Assembly (NCBI RefSeq): GCF_002158905.1
Contig: NZ_CP021431.1
Coordinates: 682,001 to 746,000, forward strand
Direction: 5' to 3'
From: Yoonia vestfoldensis
GTDB lineage: Bacteria; Pseudomonadota; Alphaproteobacteria; Rhodobacterales; Rhodobacteraceae
Length of the DNA: 64,000 nt
Positions 29,052 through 37,965 of this stretch are shown in pieces. How positions within the stretch are numbered: the stretch's first letter is position 1; each line of letters begins with the position of its first letter. A program made the position numbers and the translations under genes. The notes under the pieces are model-generated. The model did no database searches and was not told where the DNA came from. It was given only the letters and a program-made list of their open reading frames with translations.

Positions 29052-31282
29052 TAGACCAGCCAGTCGGATACGGCGCGCCGCACCGATTGGTCGCCATTTG
29101 TGATGGCGGCATCCATCACGGCCCTGACCTCGTTCAGATCAATCCGGCGCAACAGATGTTTGACCGGCCCAACAGAGGCGGGGCGCATCGACAGCGTGCG
29201 CAGGCCAAGGGCTGCGAAACACAAGGCCTCGACCGGGCGGCCCGCATCCTCGCCACAAAAGGACAAAGGCGTGCCCGCCGCGTCGCAGCGTTTGATCACA
29301 TGTTCCAGAAAGGCCAGAAAGCTGACGTCGAGCGTATCATAGCGCCGCCGGACCAATTCATTCTCGCGGTCGGCGGCGAAAAAGAATTGTTTAAGATCAT
29401 TGCCGCCGATGCTGATGAAATCGGCCTCTTCAAAGAACACATCGGGCGCAAAGGCCAGCGAGGGGGTTTCCAGCATCGCGCCGACCTCGATCTCGGAGGG
29501 GATCGGGTGACCCAGCTTGATTTCGCGGTCGATGGCCTTGTCCATCTCGGCCTTGGCTGTGCGGAATTCGGCCAGCTGGGTGATGAACGGAAACATCACC
29601 GTCAAGGGCCGCCCCGCCGCCCCGCGCAACAAGGCCTGCAATTGCATCCGCAGCACGCCCGGTTTGTCCAGCCCCACGCGAATAGCCCGCCAGCCCATCG
29701 CGGGGTTGGGTTCATCATTGGCCTTCATATAGGGCAGCACCTTGTCTGACCCGATATCGAGCGTGCGAAACGCCACCCGCCGCCCGCCTGCCGCATTCAG
29801 CACGCGGTCATAAAGCGCGGATAATTCGCCCCGCTGCGGCATCTGGTTGCGGATCAGGAATTGCAATTCGGTGCGAAACAGCCCCACACCTTCGGCGCCT
29901 GACCCCGCCAGCGATGGCAAATCCGCGATCAGCCCCGCGTTCATTTGCAGCGACATGCGCGTGCCGCATTTCGTTTCCGCCGGGAGGTCGCGGATCGAGG
30001 CATAGCGTTCCTGCGCGCGGGCCTGCATCTCGATCTTGTCGCGGAACGCGGCCTGCACGGTATCGTCGGGGCGCAGATGCGCGATGCCCTGATCGCCGTC
30101 CACAAGGATGATATCGCCATTCAGCGCCTCGCGCGTGACACCTTTGGCATTGATTACCAGCGGGATCGCCCAAGCGCGGGCAACGATGGTGGCATGCGAC
30201 CCGACGCTGCCTTCTTCCAGGACGATGCCGCGCAGTTTCTTGCCATATTCCAGCAATTCACCCGGCCCGATATTGCGCGCGACAAGGATCGGATCGTCGG
30301 GCATATCGCTGCGGTCTTCGCCTTGGCCGGTCAGGATACGCAGCAGGCGGTTGGACAGATCATCCAGATCATGCAGCCTTTCGCGCAAGTAAGGATCGGG
30401 CGAGCGGGACAGCCGCGCGCGTGCCAGCGATTGTTCCTTTTCAACGGCGGCTTCGGCGGATAGCCCGCTTTGCACATCGTCCTGCATCCGGCGCATCCAG
30501 CTGCTGGAATTGGCGAACATGCGGTACGCTTCAAGCACCTGCACCTGTTCGGGATCGACCGACCGCGCGCCGACCATCATGTTATCGACCGATTTGCGCA
30601 GGGTTTCGACCGCGTCATTCAGGCGGGTCTTTTCCTTTTCGGGATCGTCAGAGATCGGGTTGGTCACCACAACACGCGGTTCATGCAGATAGACACGGCC
30701 GGCGCTGGTGCCTTCCTGCGCGATTGAGCCGCGCAACAGCACCGGTTTCTGGTGCAGCGCCGACAGGGCCGCGCCTTCACCGACGAAAGCGCCCAATTCT
30801 GTCATCTCGGCAATGACCATGGCGACGATTTCAAGGGCGTAAACCTCGTCGGGGGTCATGATCCGTTCGGTCTTGGTCTGCACGACCAGCACGCCCAGCA
30901 CATCTCCCAGCCGCTGGATCGGCACGCCGCAGAAGGATGAATAGCGTTCCTCGCCCGTTTCGGGCATGTAGCGGAACCCCTTTTCGGCGGGGGCATTGGC
31001 GGTATTGACGATATTGCCGGTCTTGGCGGTGCGCCCGACCAGACCTTCGCCAAGGCGCATCCGGGTCTGGTGGACCGACTCTTGTTCCAGACCTTGGGTA
31101 GCGCAAAGTTCCAGCGTTTCGGCGTCGCGGAACAGGTAGATCGAACAGACCTCGGCCTGCATCGACGAGGCGATCAGGTCCACCACACGGTTCAGCCGTG
31201 CCTGACCTTCGCTATCGCTGGCCAGCGCCTCGCGCAGGCGGCCCAGCAATTTGCGGCTTTCGCTTTCCAACCGTTCCGGCAT
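29042..31282 (-). CDS. ptsP: Phosphoenolpyruvate-protein phosphotransferase PtsP (EI-Ntr)
   Basis: First component of the nitrogen-related PTS. The 746 residues have an N-terminal GAF domain (about 15-155), the PEP-utilising N-terminal domain, the phosphohistidine domain with the active-site His in SVGSHATIVARAWAIPLV (about 355-370), and the C-terminal TIM barrel (SEIEVGAMLETPS, DFISIGGNDLKQFFFAADREN, SFCGEDAGRPVEAL with the proton-donor Cys). It lies 35 bases downstream of lysC on the same strand, a usual alphaproteobacterial pairing. NPr and EIIA-Ntr are not in the window. Confidence 0.96.
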   Translation of the reverse strand: MPERLESESRKLLGRLREALASDSEGQARLNRVVDLIASSMQAEVCSIYLFRDAETLELCATQGLEQESVHQTRMRLGEGLVGRTAKTGNIVNTANAPAEKGFRYMPETGEERYSSFCGVPIQRLGDVLGVLVVQTKTERIMTPDEVYALEIVAMVIAEMTELGAFVGEGAALSALHQKPVLLRGSIAQEGTSAGRVYLHEPRVVVTNPISDDPEKEKTRLNDAVETLRKSVDNMMVGARSVDPEQVQVLEAYRMFANSSSWMRRMQDDVQSGLSAEAAVEKEQSLARARLSRSPDPYLRERLHDLDDLSNRLLRILTGQGEDRSDMPDDPILVARNIGPGELLEYGKKLRGIVLEEGSVGSHATIVARAWAIPLVINAKGVTREALNGDIILVDGDQGIAHLRPDDTVQAAFRDKIEMQARAQERYASIRDLPAETKCGTRMSLQMNAGLIADLPSLAGSGAEGVGLFRTELQFLIRNQMPQRGELSALYDRVLNAAGGRRVAFRTLDIGSDKVLPYMKANDEPNPAMGWRAIRVGLDKPGVLRMQLQALLRGAAGRPLTVMFPFITQLAEFRTAKAEMDKAIDREIKLGHPIPSEIEVGAMLETPSLAFAPDVFFEEADFISIGGNDLKQFFFAADRENELVRRRYDTLDVSFLAFLEHVIKRCDAAGTPLSFCGEDAGRPVEALCFAALGLRTLSMRPASVGPVKHLLRRIDLNEVRAVMDAAITNGDQSVRRAVSDWLVYQV

Positions 31283-31317
31283 GGGTCCCCCGATAGCAGC
31301 GGACCGATCCGTCAGGA

Positions 31318-32556
31318 TCAGCCAGCCTTGTCCAATTCGAACGCATCATGCAGGGCCTGCACGGCAAGTTCCATGTATTTCCTGTCGATCAGCACAGAAA
31401 TCTTGATCTCGGAAGTTGTAATCACCTTGATGTTGATTCCTTCAGCAGAAAGCACCTTGAACATCTTGGCGGCGACACCTGTGTGGCTGCGCATCCCGAT
31501 GCCGACGACGCTGACCTTGGCCACGCCTTCATCGGCGACCAGATCGTGAAAATTGATCGCGCCTGATGTCTTGGCATCCTGCATCGCCTTTTCGGCGCGC
31601 AGAACCTGATCCTTGGGGCAGGAAAAGGTCATATCGGTGCGCCCTTCCTCGGAGATATTCTGCACGATCATATCGACATTGACCCCCGCATCCGACAGCG
31701 GGCCAAAGATCGCGGCGGCGATACCGGGGCGGTCGGCGACCGAGATCAGCGTCATTTTCGCCTCGTCGCGGGAATAGGCGACACCGGCCACAACATTGGA
31801 TTCCATGATTTCCTCCTCATCGCAGACCAGCGTTCCGGCGCTGTCCGATGGTTCCTCGAATGATGACAGCACCCGCAGGCGCACCTTGTAGCGCATCGCC
31901 AGTTCAACGGACCGCGTTTGCAGCACCTTGGCCCCCAGCGAGGCGAGTTCCAGCATTTCCTCGAAAGCGATTTTATCGAGCTTGCGCGCCTTGGATGTGA
32001 TCCGCGGATCGGTGGTATAGACCCCGTCCACATCGGTATAGATATCGCAACGTTCGGCACCGAAAGCGGCGGCAAAGGCGACAGCCGTCGTATCCGACCC
32101 GCCGCGCCCCAGCGTGGTAATCCGGCCTGCCGCGCTGACACCCTGAAAGCCCGCGACAACGGCAACCTTCATGCCTTCGCCGAATTTGGCGGTGATATTG
32201 GTGGTCGGGATTTCCTCGATCCGGGCGGATGCATGGGCATCGGTGGTCAGGACCGGCACCTGCCAGCCTTGCCAGCTGCGCGCGGGAATATCCATTTCCT
32301 GCAAGCGCAAGGCCATCAGCCCGGCGGTGACGTTTTCGCCCGAAGAAACGATCGCATCATATTCACGCGCATCATAAAGCGGCGATGTCTCTGACACCCA
32401 GCCCACCAGCTCATTGGTCTTGCCGGACATGGCCGAGACGATGACGATGACATCATAGCCATTGGCGACCTCGACGGCGACGCGTTTGGCCGCGCGCGCG
32501 ATCCGGTCCAGATTGGCCACGGAGGTGCCACCAAATTTCATCACAAGCGTCGGCAT
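31318..32556 (-). CDS. lysC: Aspartate kinase
   Basis: First step of the aspartate pathway to lysine, threonine and methionine. The 412 residues begin MPTLVMKFGGTSVANLDRI, contain VAGFQGVSAAGRITTLGRGGSD and two C-terminal ACT domains (about 265-410: LISVADRPGIAAAIFGPLSDAG, VSVVGIGMRSHTGVAAKMF), so allosteric feedback by lysine or threonine is expected. Length and layout fit a monofunctional, Corynebacterium-type LysC. Confidence 0.97.
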   Translation of the reverse strand: MPTLVMKFGGTSVANLDRIARAAKRVAVEVANGYDVIVIVSAMSGKTNELVGWVSETSPLYDAREYDAIVSSGENVTAGLMALRLQEMDIPARSWQGWQVPVLTTDAHASARIEEIPTTNITAKFGEGMKVAVVAGFQGVSAAGRITTLGRGGSDTTAVAFAAAFGAERCDIYTDVDGVYTTDPRITSKARKLDKIAFEEMLELASLGAKVLQTRSVELAMRYKVRLRVLSSFEEPSDSAGTLVCDEEEIMESNVVAGVAYSRDEAKMTLISVADRPGIAAAIFGPLSDAGVNVDMIVQNISEEGRTDMTFSCPKDQVLRAEKAMQDAKTSGAINFHDLVADEGVAKVSVVGIGMRSHTGVAAKMFKVLSAEGINIKVITTSEIKISVLIDRKYMELAVQALHDAFELDKAG

Positions 32557-32626
32557 GGGTCATCCTTGAAAACAAGCGGCATAGATCCGCGCCCGTTTAC
32601 TGCTGCGCTGCGCAAAGCGCAAATGC

Positions 32627-33274
32627 TTAGTAAGGATGCGCGCGCCCGTCCCATGTCTCAAAACAGCCGGTGGTCGCAGGGCTTAGCGCGGCAAAGCGCG
32701 CCATCAGGCCCGCCGCACTTTCCGCCACGCTGATCTCGGCGGATGATCCGCCCATATCGGTGCGCACCCAGCCCGGATGATAGATGCCAACGCTGATCCC
32801 TTCGGGCGCCAGATCAGTCGCCAGATTGCGGCCAAGGTTCAGCGCGGCGGCCTTGCTTGCACGGTAGATATAGCTGCCGCCCGGCGCGCGGGTATGGGAC
32901 GCCATCTGCGAGGATATGATCGCGATCTTGCCCGCCTTGGCACGGCGCAGATGCGGCAGAAACGCCTGCACGGTCAAAAACACGCCGGTGACATTGGTGG
33001 CAAACCCATCCGCCCACATCTGCGCAGGATAGCCCTGATCCAGCGGTTGATCCTTGTCGGCATAGACGCCCGCATTGCACACCAGAAGGTCAATCGCCTG
33101 ATCGCCGATGCTTGCAGCCAAGGCCGCAACCGCCGCAGGATCGGTCACATCCAGCTTGTGCAACCCGGCACCTGTGCTGCGCTGGGTGCCCGTGACATGG
33201 GCGCCAGCACTGGCATAATTGTCGGCCAAAGCCTTGCCGATACCCCGGTTGGCCCCGGTGATCAGAACATGCAT
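32627..33274 (-). CDS. Short-chain dehydrogenase/reductase
   Basis: The 215 residues contain the NAD(P)-binding motif TGANRGIGKALA (about 6-17), NAGVYADKDQPL, IISSQMASHTRAPGGS and the catalytic YRASKAAALNLGR (Tyr/Lys, about 135-140). ATG 33274 overlaps the stop of the DUF1178 gene (ATGA). Resembles CsgA/sniffer-like SDRs; substrate unknown. Confidence 0.9.
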   Translation of the reverse strand: MHVLITGANRGIGKALADNYASAGAHVTGTQRSTGAGLHKLDVTDPAAVAALAASIGDQAIDLLVCNAGVYADKDQPLDQGYPAQMWADGFATNVTGVFLTVQAFLPHLRRAKAGKIAIISSQMASHTRAPGGSYIYRASKAAALNLGRNLATDLAPEGISVGIYHPGWVRTDMGGSSAEISVAESAAGLMARFAALSPATTGCFETWDGRAHPY

Positions 33275-33663
33275 CAATGCGCTTTCTTTGCTGGAATGAA
33301 GGGTAAGGGCATAACCGGGATACCATCCTCGGCCAGCTTGCGCGCCTCGGTCAGATTGGCCTCGCCATAGATCGGGCGGTCCGGCGTCAGCCCGTCATGC
33401 ATGGCGCGGGCTTCTTTGGCAAAAGCGGTGCCGACATAATCGGCGCTGCTTTCGATCTTTTTGCGCAGGGCGGCCACCTGGTTTTCGACCGGTGCCGGTG
33501 TCGTGGCGATCGCCGGCGCCATCACCGATTTCGTCACAACGCGCGATCCGCAGGCGGTGCAGGTCACCATCTTGGCGGCCACCAGCTTGTCAAAGGCGTC
33601 ACCCGATTGAAACCAGCTTTCAAACTGGTGGTTCTGGTCGCATCGAAGGTGGAATCGGATCAT
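33274..33663 (-). CDS. DUF1178 family protein
   Basis: The 129 residues start MIRFHLRCDQNHQFESWFQS and contain a rubredoxin/FmdB-like zinc-site half (CTACGSRVVTKSVMAPAI), then a linker and the conserved C-terminal YGEANLTEARKLAEDGIPVMPLPF. This is the standard DUF1178 architecture, of unknown function and widespread in alphaproteobacteria. Confidence 0.92.
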   Translation of the reverse strand: MIRFHLRCDQNHQFESWFQSGDAFDKLVAAKMVTCTACGSRVVTKSVMAPAIATTPAPVENQVAALRKKIESSADYVGTAFAKEARAMHDGLTPDRPIYGEANLTEARKLAEDGIPVMPLPFIPAKKAH

Positions 33664-33719
33664 CTTGGCCCGCCGGGAAAGGTTTTCTCACAATTAGGCT
33701 TTTCGCCCCTCCTTGCAAG

Positions 33720-34190
33720 TCAGCGCAGCAAGGCCGGGTCAAAGGTTGCCACGATCCGTTTCAGCGCGGGTTCTTCCAGCTTCTTGGCGGCCTTTTTGGG
33801 GCTGAACCATTTGCGCTTGCGCTGGCGCTTTTCGGGCCAGTCGCTCAGGACATCGGTGACATGCACCGGATAGACCATCGCGACGATCGGCGCGTTCACA
33901 TTGCCCAACGGCTTGATATAGCTGTAAATCCCAAGGCAGACATCCAGCACCTCGCCGCGCAGCCCCGCCTCTTCATAGGCCTCCATCGCGGCGGCGGCGG
34001 CAGGGGTCTGTTTGTGCATCGGCCAGCCCTTGGGCAAGATCCAGCGGCCGCGCGTGCGGCTTGTGACCAGACATATCTCGACCTTGTCATCCACGATCCG
34101 CCAGCACAGGGCAGCGAATTGCGCGCGAATATCCGTCTTGCGCCCGGTCGCGAATTTCAATGGGATCTGTTGCGCAGGTAAATTGGTCAT
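33720..34190 (-). CDS. NUDIX hydrolase
   Basis: The 156 residues contain a NUDIX box in WILPKGWPMHKQTPAAAAAM followed by EAYEEAGLRG. The glycine at the box start is preserved in PKGWPM, and the central EAYEEAG keeps the metal-binding glutamates. It resembles the DIPP (diphosphoinositol polyphosphate) branch in spacing. Just downstream comes DUF1178 on the same strand with a 56-base gap. Confidence 0.88.
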   Translation of the reverse strand: MTNLPAQQIPLKFATGRKTDIRAQFAALCWRIVDDKVEICLVTSRTRGRWILPKGWPMHKQTPAAAAAMEAYEEAGLRGEVLDVCLGIYSYIKPLGNVNAPIVAMVYPVHVTDVLSDWPEKRQRKRKWFSPKKAAKKLEEPALKRIVATFDPALLR

Positions 34191-34223
34191 GGTTCCGATC
34201 TGAATCCGGGTTACATCCCGGTG

Positions 34224-35378
34224 ATGAATGACGTTATGACCGCCCTGTCAGCACGAACAAGCCCCCTGCCGCAATTTATCGGCGCCGAAATCTATCGGGG
34301 CTCGACCTACGGGGCCTGGCATCCGCTGCGGGTGCCGCGGGTCTCGACGGTGATGGATCTCAGCCGGGCGCTGGGCTGGCTGCCAGCGGCGCAATTCATC
34401 ACCAGCCCGCGGGCCAAGGTTGCGGCTCTGACGGGGTTTCACACCCCAGCCTATCTGGCCGCCCTGCAAGCCGCAGAGACCGCCCAAAGCGTCAGTCAGG
34501 CGGTGCGCGCGCGCCATGCGCTGGGCACGCCGTCCAATCCGGTCTTTCCCGAAATGTTCCGCCGGCCGGCCACGGCGGCGGGCGGGTCGCTGCTGGCGGG
34601 CGAATTGCTCAAATATGGCGGCATCATCTATTCGCCTGCAGGCGGCACGCATCACGGGCTGCCGGACCGGGCCAATGGCTTTTGCTATCTCAACGACCCG
34701 GTGCTGGCGATCCAGTCGCTGCGGCGCAACGGGGCGCAGCGGGTGGCCTATGTCGATATCGACGCGCATCACCCTGACGGTGTCGAACAGGCCTTCGCGC
34801 AGGATCCCGACACGCTGCTGATCTCGACGCATGAAATCAACCGCTGGCCGCGCAGCGGGGCGATCACCGATCAGGGGGCGGGGCAGGTGTTCAACCTGCC
34901 GGTGCCGGCAGGGCTGCATGACGACGACATGGCGCTGATCCTGCAGGCGCTGATCCTGCCTGCGGTCACCGGCTTCCGGCCCGATGCCATCGTGCTGCAA
35001 TGCGGGGCCGATGCCGTCACCGAGGACCCGCAATCACGGCTCTGCCTGTCGAACAACGCGCATTGGGCGGTGGTGGCGGCCCTGCGCGACATCGCGCCGC
35101 GCTATCTGGTGCTGGGCGGGGGCGGCTATAACCCCTGGTCGGTCGGGCGGCTCTGGACCGGGGTCTGGGCGGTGCTGAACAAACGCGCGATCCCCGATCA
35201 TCTGCCAGACCCTGCGGCAGATGTGCTGCGCGCGCTGCGCTGGGACGGCGCGCCCAAACGATTGCAGCCACAAGACCACTGGATGACCACTTTGCGCGAC
35301 GCCCCCCGCCACGGCAAGGTCCATGACGCGGTGCGCGTTGGCGTGGCCCAACTCAAACCCCGCATCTTCCGAGCCTAA
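34224..35378 (+). CDS. Histone deacetylase family protein (AcuC/HDAC-like)
   Basis: Zinc-dependent amidohydrolase fold. The 384 residues contain GGTHHGLPDRANGFCYLND (the HH dyad and GFCY.ND), VAYVDIDAHHPDGVEQAF (zinc ligands Asp and His), LQCGADAVTEDP and LGGGGYNPWSVGRLW. A GTG one codon upstream is also possible. The gene ends RIFRA* inside the 33-bp repeat at 35363-35395. It is probably an acetyl-lysine or acetylpolyamine amidohydrolase; substrate unknown. Confidence 0.9.
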   Translation: MNDVMTALSARTSPLPQFIGAEIYRGSTYGAWHPLRVPRVSTVMDLSRALGWLPAAQFITSPRAKVAALTGFHTPAYLAALQAAETAQSVSQAVRARHALGTPSNPVFPEMFRRPATAAGGSLLAGELLKYGGIIYSPAGGTHHGLPDRANGFCYLNDPVLAIQSLRRNGAQRVAYVDIDAHHPDGVEQAFAQDPDTLLISTHEINRWPRSGAITDQGAGQVFNLPVPAGLHDDDMALILQALILPAVTGFRPDAIVLQCGADAVTEDPQSRLCLSNNAHWAVVAALRDIAPRYLVLGGGGYNPWSVGRLWTGVWAVLNKRAIPDHLPDPAADVLRALRWDGAPKRLQPQDHWMTTLRDAPRHGKVHDAVRVGVAQLKPRIFRA

Positions 35379-35395
35379 ATATCCCCGCCGGAGGC
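35363..35395 (-). repeat. Copy 2 of the 33-bp element, overlapping two gene ends
   Basis: Identical to 13561-13593. On the plus strand it encodes the last codons and TAA of the deacetylase (IFRA*). On the minus strand it encodes the last residues and TAG of waaA (ASGGDI*). The two convergent genes overlap by 4 bases (35375-35378) inside it. Confidence 0.8.
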
Positions 35396-36709
35396 CTCAA
35401 CTGCGCCGCAAGGCGCAGGCAGATCAGCCAAGGCCTGCGGCAAGGCGGCAAGTGTCCGGTCCACAGCACCAGCATGATCGGCATAGAAAGCCGCGATCTG
35501 GTCGTCAGTCACAATCCTGGGTGCTTGGACTGCGTCCAGCAACTCTGCCTCGGTCTGCACATGATGACAGACGCCTGCCGCAATCGCCTCTTGCGCGGGA
35601 TAGGCGATGGTCCAGATATGCGGGCCGACAATGACGGGTTTGCGCAGGGCCAGCGGTTCGATGATATTATGCGCGCCCTTGGTGACAAAACCGCCGCCGA
35701 CGATAGCACGGTCGCAAAGCGCCAGATAGAAATACATCTCGCCCATGCTGTCGCCCAGCAACAGATCGATCTGCGGCAGGTCACGCGCCCCCAGGGCCGC
35801 ATCCAGCAGCTCTGACCGCCGGGCAAAGCGCAGTCCGGCCTCGCGCAGCATCGCGGCGACCTCATCAAAACGTTCCGGCGCGCGCGGCACATAGATAAAA
35901 AACGCCCCCGGCACCTGGCGGATCATGGCAAGATAGGTGGCATCCTCGCCCTCGACGACGCTTGTCAGGGCAAAGGCCGGACGGTCGCCGATCAACCTGT
36001 CGCGCAGCCGTGCCGCGGCCTGCAGCTGCGCCTGCGGGATCGGCTGGTCAAAGCGCATCTCGCCGGTGATATGGATATTGCGCAGGCCGGCGGCGGCAAA
36101 GCGTTCCGCCTGCAAGGCCGATTTCACGAACCCGCCCGCAAAGCCGCCCGTCAGCGCCGCGCGCAGCCCCCAGCCCGCCATATCCTTGTCGAAACTTTTC
36201 TGCGGATATTGCGCGTTGCACATGAACAAAGGCACCCCGCGCGCGCGACAGGCCATGATCATGCGGGGCCAGATCTCGATCTCCATCACCAGCCCGTATT
36301 TCGGCGCAAAGCGGCGCAGAAAGGCCGCATAGGCCAGCCCCATGTCGAACGGCACCCAAGCGACCTGCACTTGGCCTGCGGCAATCTCGGCGGCGAATTC
36401 ACGCATCGCCTCGCGCCGTCCGGCGGGGGTGAAATGGGTGGTCAGCACGCATTCGCCCTGCGCCAGCAGCGCGCGGATCAAGGGCGTGGCAGAGCGCATT
36501 TCGCCCAAGGATACCGCATGGACCCAGATCGGATTGCGCAGCACAGGCCGCCCCAGGCCAAAGCGTTCGGCCAGATGAGTGGCGTAAAGCGGGTCCTTGC
36601 GGGCGCGCAGCCGCAAATAAACCATCACGACAGGCAGCAAGACCACCCAGGCCAGCGCGTAAGCCAGCAGCGCGATCCGCAGGCGTAGGGGCGGGAAACG
36701 CGCGGTCAT
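35375..36709 (-). CDS. waaA: 3-deoxy-D-manno-octulosonic acid (Kdo) transferase, GT30
   Basis: Transfers Kdo from CMP-Kdo to lipid A precursor. The 444 residues have an N-terminal membrane anchor (about 10-32), the GT30 N-terminal domain (NPIWVHAVSLGEMRSATPLIRAL, VLTTHFTPAGRREAM, VPFDMGLAYAAFLRRFAPK, LVMEIEIWPRMIMACRARGVP) and a GT-B C-terminal domain (LGDSMGEMYFYLALCDRAIVGGGF, GAHNIIEPLALRKPVIVGPHIW). The base-catalyst Glu region in VSLGEM is present. Its last five residues lie in the 33-bp repeat. Confidence 0.93.
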   Translation of the reverse strand: MTARFPPLRLRIALLAYALAWVVLLPVVMVYLRLRARKDPLYATHLAERFGLGRPVLRNPIWVHAVSLGEMRSATPLIRALLAQGECVLTTHFTPAGRREAMREFAAEIAAGQVQVAWVPFDMGLAYAAFLRRFAPKYGLVMEIEIWPRMIMACRARGVPLFMCNAQYPQKSFDKDMAGWGLRAALTGGFAGGFVKSALQAERFAAAGLRNIHITGEMRFDQPIPQAQLQAAARLRDRLIGDRPAFALTSVVEGEDATYLAMIRQVPGAFFIYVPRAPERFDEVAAMLREAGLRFARRSELLDAALGARDLPQIDLLLGDSMGEMYFYLALCDRAIVGGGFVTKGAHNIIEPLALRKPVIVGPHIWTIAYPAQEAIAAGVCHHVQTEAELLDAVQAPRIVTDDQIAAFYADHAGAVDRTLAALPQALADLPAPCGAVEASGGDI

Positions 36710-37965
36710 GGCGCTTTTACCAAGGCCAGCAGGGCGTGGGCCAGTTGATCGGTGGCGCGGCCTGCATCCTGCACATTCTGCTTTGCCTTGGCCGCCTGCA
36801 TCGCCAGATCACCCCGCAACGCGCTGGCGATATTATCTGCGCCAGATACCGCGACAGCCCCGCCAGCCCCATCAAGCGCTGCGAAATCCGCTTTGAAATT
36901 GCCAGTTCTCGGCCCGTGCAGGACCGCGCAACCCAGTTGGCCGGCCTCCCAGGGGTTATGGCCTTCGGTCGCGTCAAATGTGCCGCCGATCAGCACCGCG
37001 CGGGCGCAGCGGTAGACCAGCCCCAGATCGCCCAAAGTATCGCAAAGCCAGACCGGATCGCCCTTGCCGGGCAGCGCGGCTTGCGATTTGCACGGCGGCG
37101 GGGCAGGGCAGGCGGCGCTGATCGCATCGCGCCTGTCGGGATGGCGGGGCGCGATGATCAGCAACGCATCCCGGACCTGCGCGCGCAGCGCCAGATGCGC
37201 GGCCAGTGCCGCAGCCTCATCCGCAGGATGGGACGGTGCCACCGCCCAGACGAACCGCGACCCGATGGCGGCCTGCAAATCGCGCAAGGCGCCGGCGTCA
37301 CATTCCAGCGGCGGTGCGGCGGGTTTCAGCGACCCCGTGACCTGCGCTCTGGCCCCCAGTGCTGCCAGATGACTGGCGCTGTCGGCATCCTGCGCTGTCA
37401 CCAGCGCCATGCGCGCATAAAGATCGCGGTAAAGCCCCGCCGCGCGTGTATGGCGCGCCAAAGAGCCGGCATTCATCCGCGCCGCGACCATTGCCTGCGC
37501 AATCCCGCGCTTGTCCGCTTCATAGACCAGCCCCGGCCAGAGATCCTGTTCGGCCCAGATGCACAGGTCAGGCTGGAAATGATCCAGAAACCGCCGCCGA
37601 TAGGCCGGGGCATCCAGCGGCAGGAATTGATGGATCGTGCGCGGCGGCATCTGGGCCGCAAAGACCCGCGCCGATGCGGCGGTGGTCGAGGTGACAAGGA
37701 AATGCAGATCAGGTGCCGCATCCGCCATCCGCGCGATCAGACCGCGCAGCGACAGGATCTCGCCCAATCCCACGGCATTGATCCAGACCAAGCGCCCGTG
37801 GGCGCGCGGGGCCAGCCCGCGCCCTTGCTTTTCCATCCAACGCGTCGCGTGTTCCTTGCCGCGCTTGCGCCTGCGGGCCAGCACCGGCCCTGCCACCAGC
37901 GGGATCAGGTGGCTGGCCGCAAGATAGGCGCGCAGGGCCAGCCCGGTCTTAGGCATCATGGTCAT
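36706..37965 (-). CDS. Second GT30-like Kdo transferase paralogue
   Basis: The 419 residues from MTMMPKTGLALRAYLAASHL share the GT30 N-terminal architecture (WINAVGLGEILSLRGLIARM, LVTSTTAASARVFA, FLPLDAPAYRRRFLDHFQPD, CIWAEQDLWPGLVYEADKRG) and a shorter GT-B C-terminal half (LCDTLGDLGLVYRCARAVLIGG, ATEGHNPWEAGQLGCAVLHGP). It is clearly diverged from the upstream-reading neighbour waaA, which it overlaps by 4 bases. It may add a second Kdo or a related sugar; the acceptor is not known. Confidence 0.85.
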   Translation of the reverse strand: MTMMPKTGLALRAYLAASHLIPLVAGPVLARRRKRGKEHATRWMEKQGRGLAPRAHGRLVWINAVGLGEILSLRGLIARMADAAPDLHFLVTSTTAASARVFAAQMPPRTIHQFLPLDAPAYRRRFLDHFQPDLCIWAEQDLWPGLVYEADKRGIAQAMVAARMNAGSLARHTRAAGLYRDLYARMALVTAQDADSASHLAALGARAQVTGSLKPAAPPLECDAGALRDLQAAIGSRFVWAVAPSHPADEAAALAAHLALRAQVRDALLIIAPRHPDRRDAISAACPAPPPCKSQAALPGKGDPVWLCDTLGDLGLVYRCARAVLIGGTFDATEGHNPWEAGQLGCAVLHGPRTGNFKADFAALDGAGGAVAVSGADNIASALRGDLAMQAAKAKQNVQDAGRATDQLAHALLALVKAP

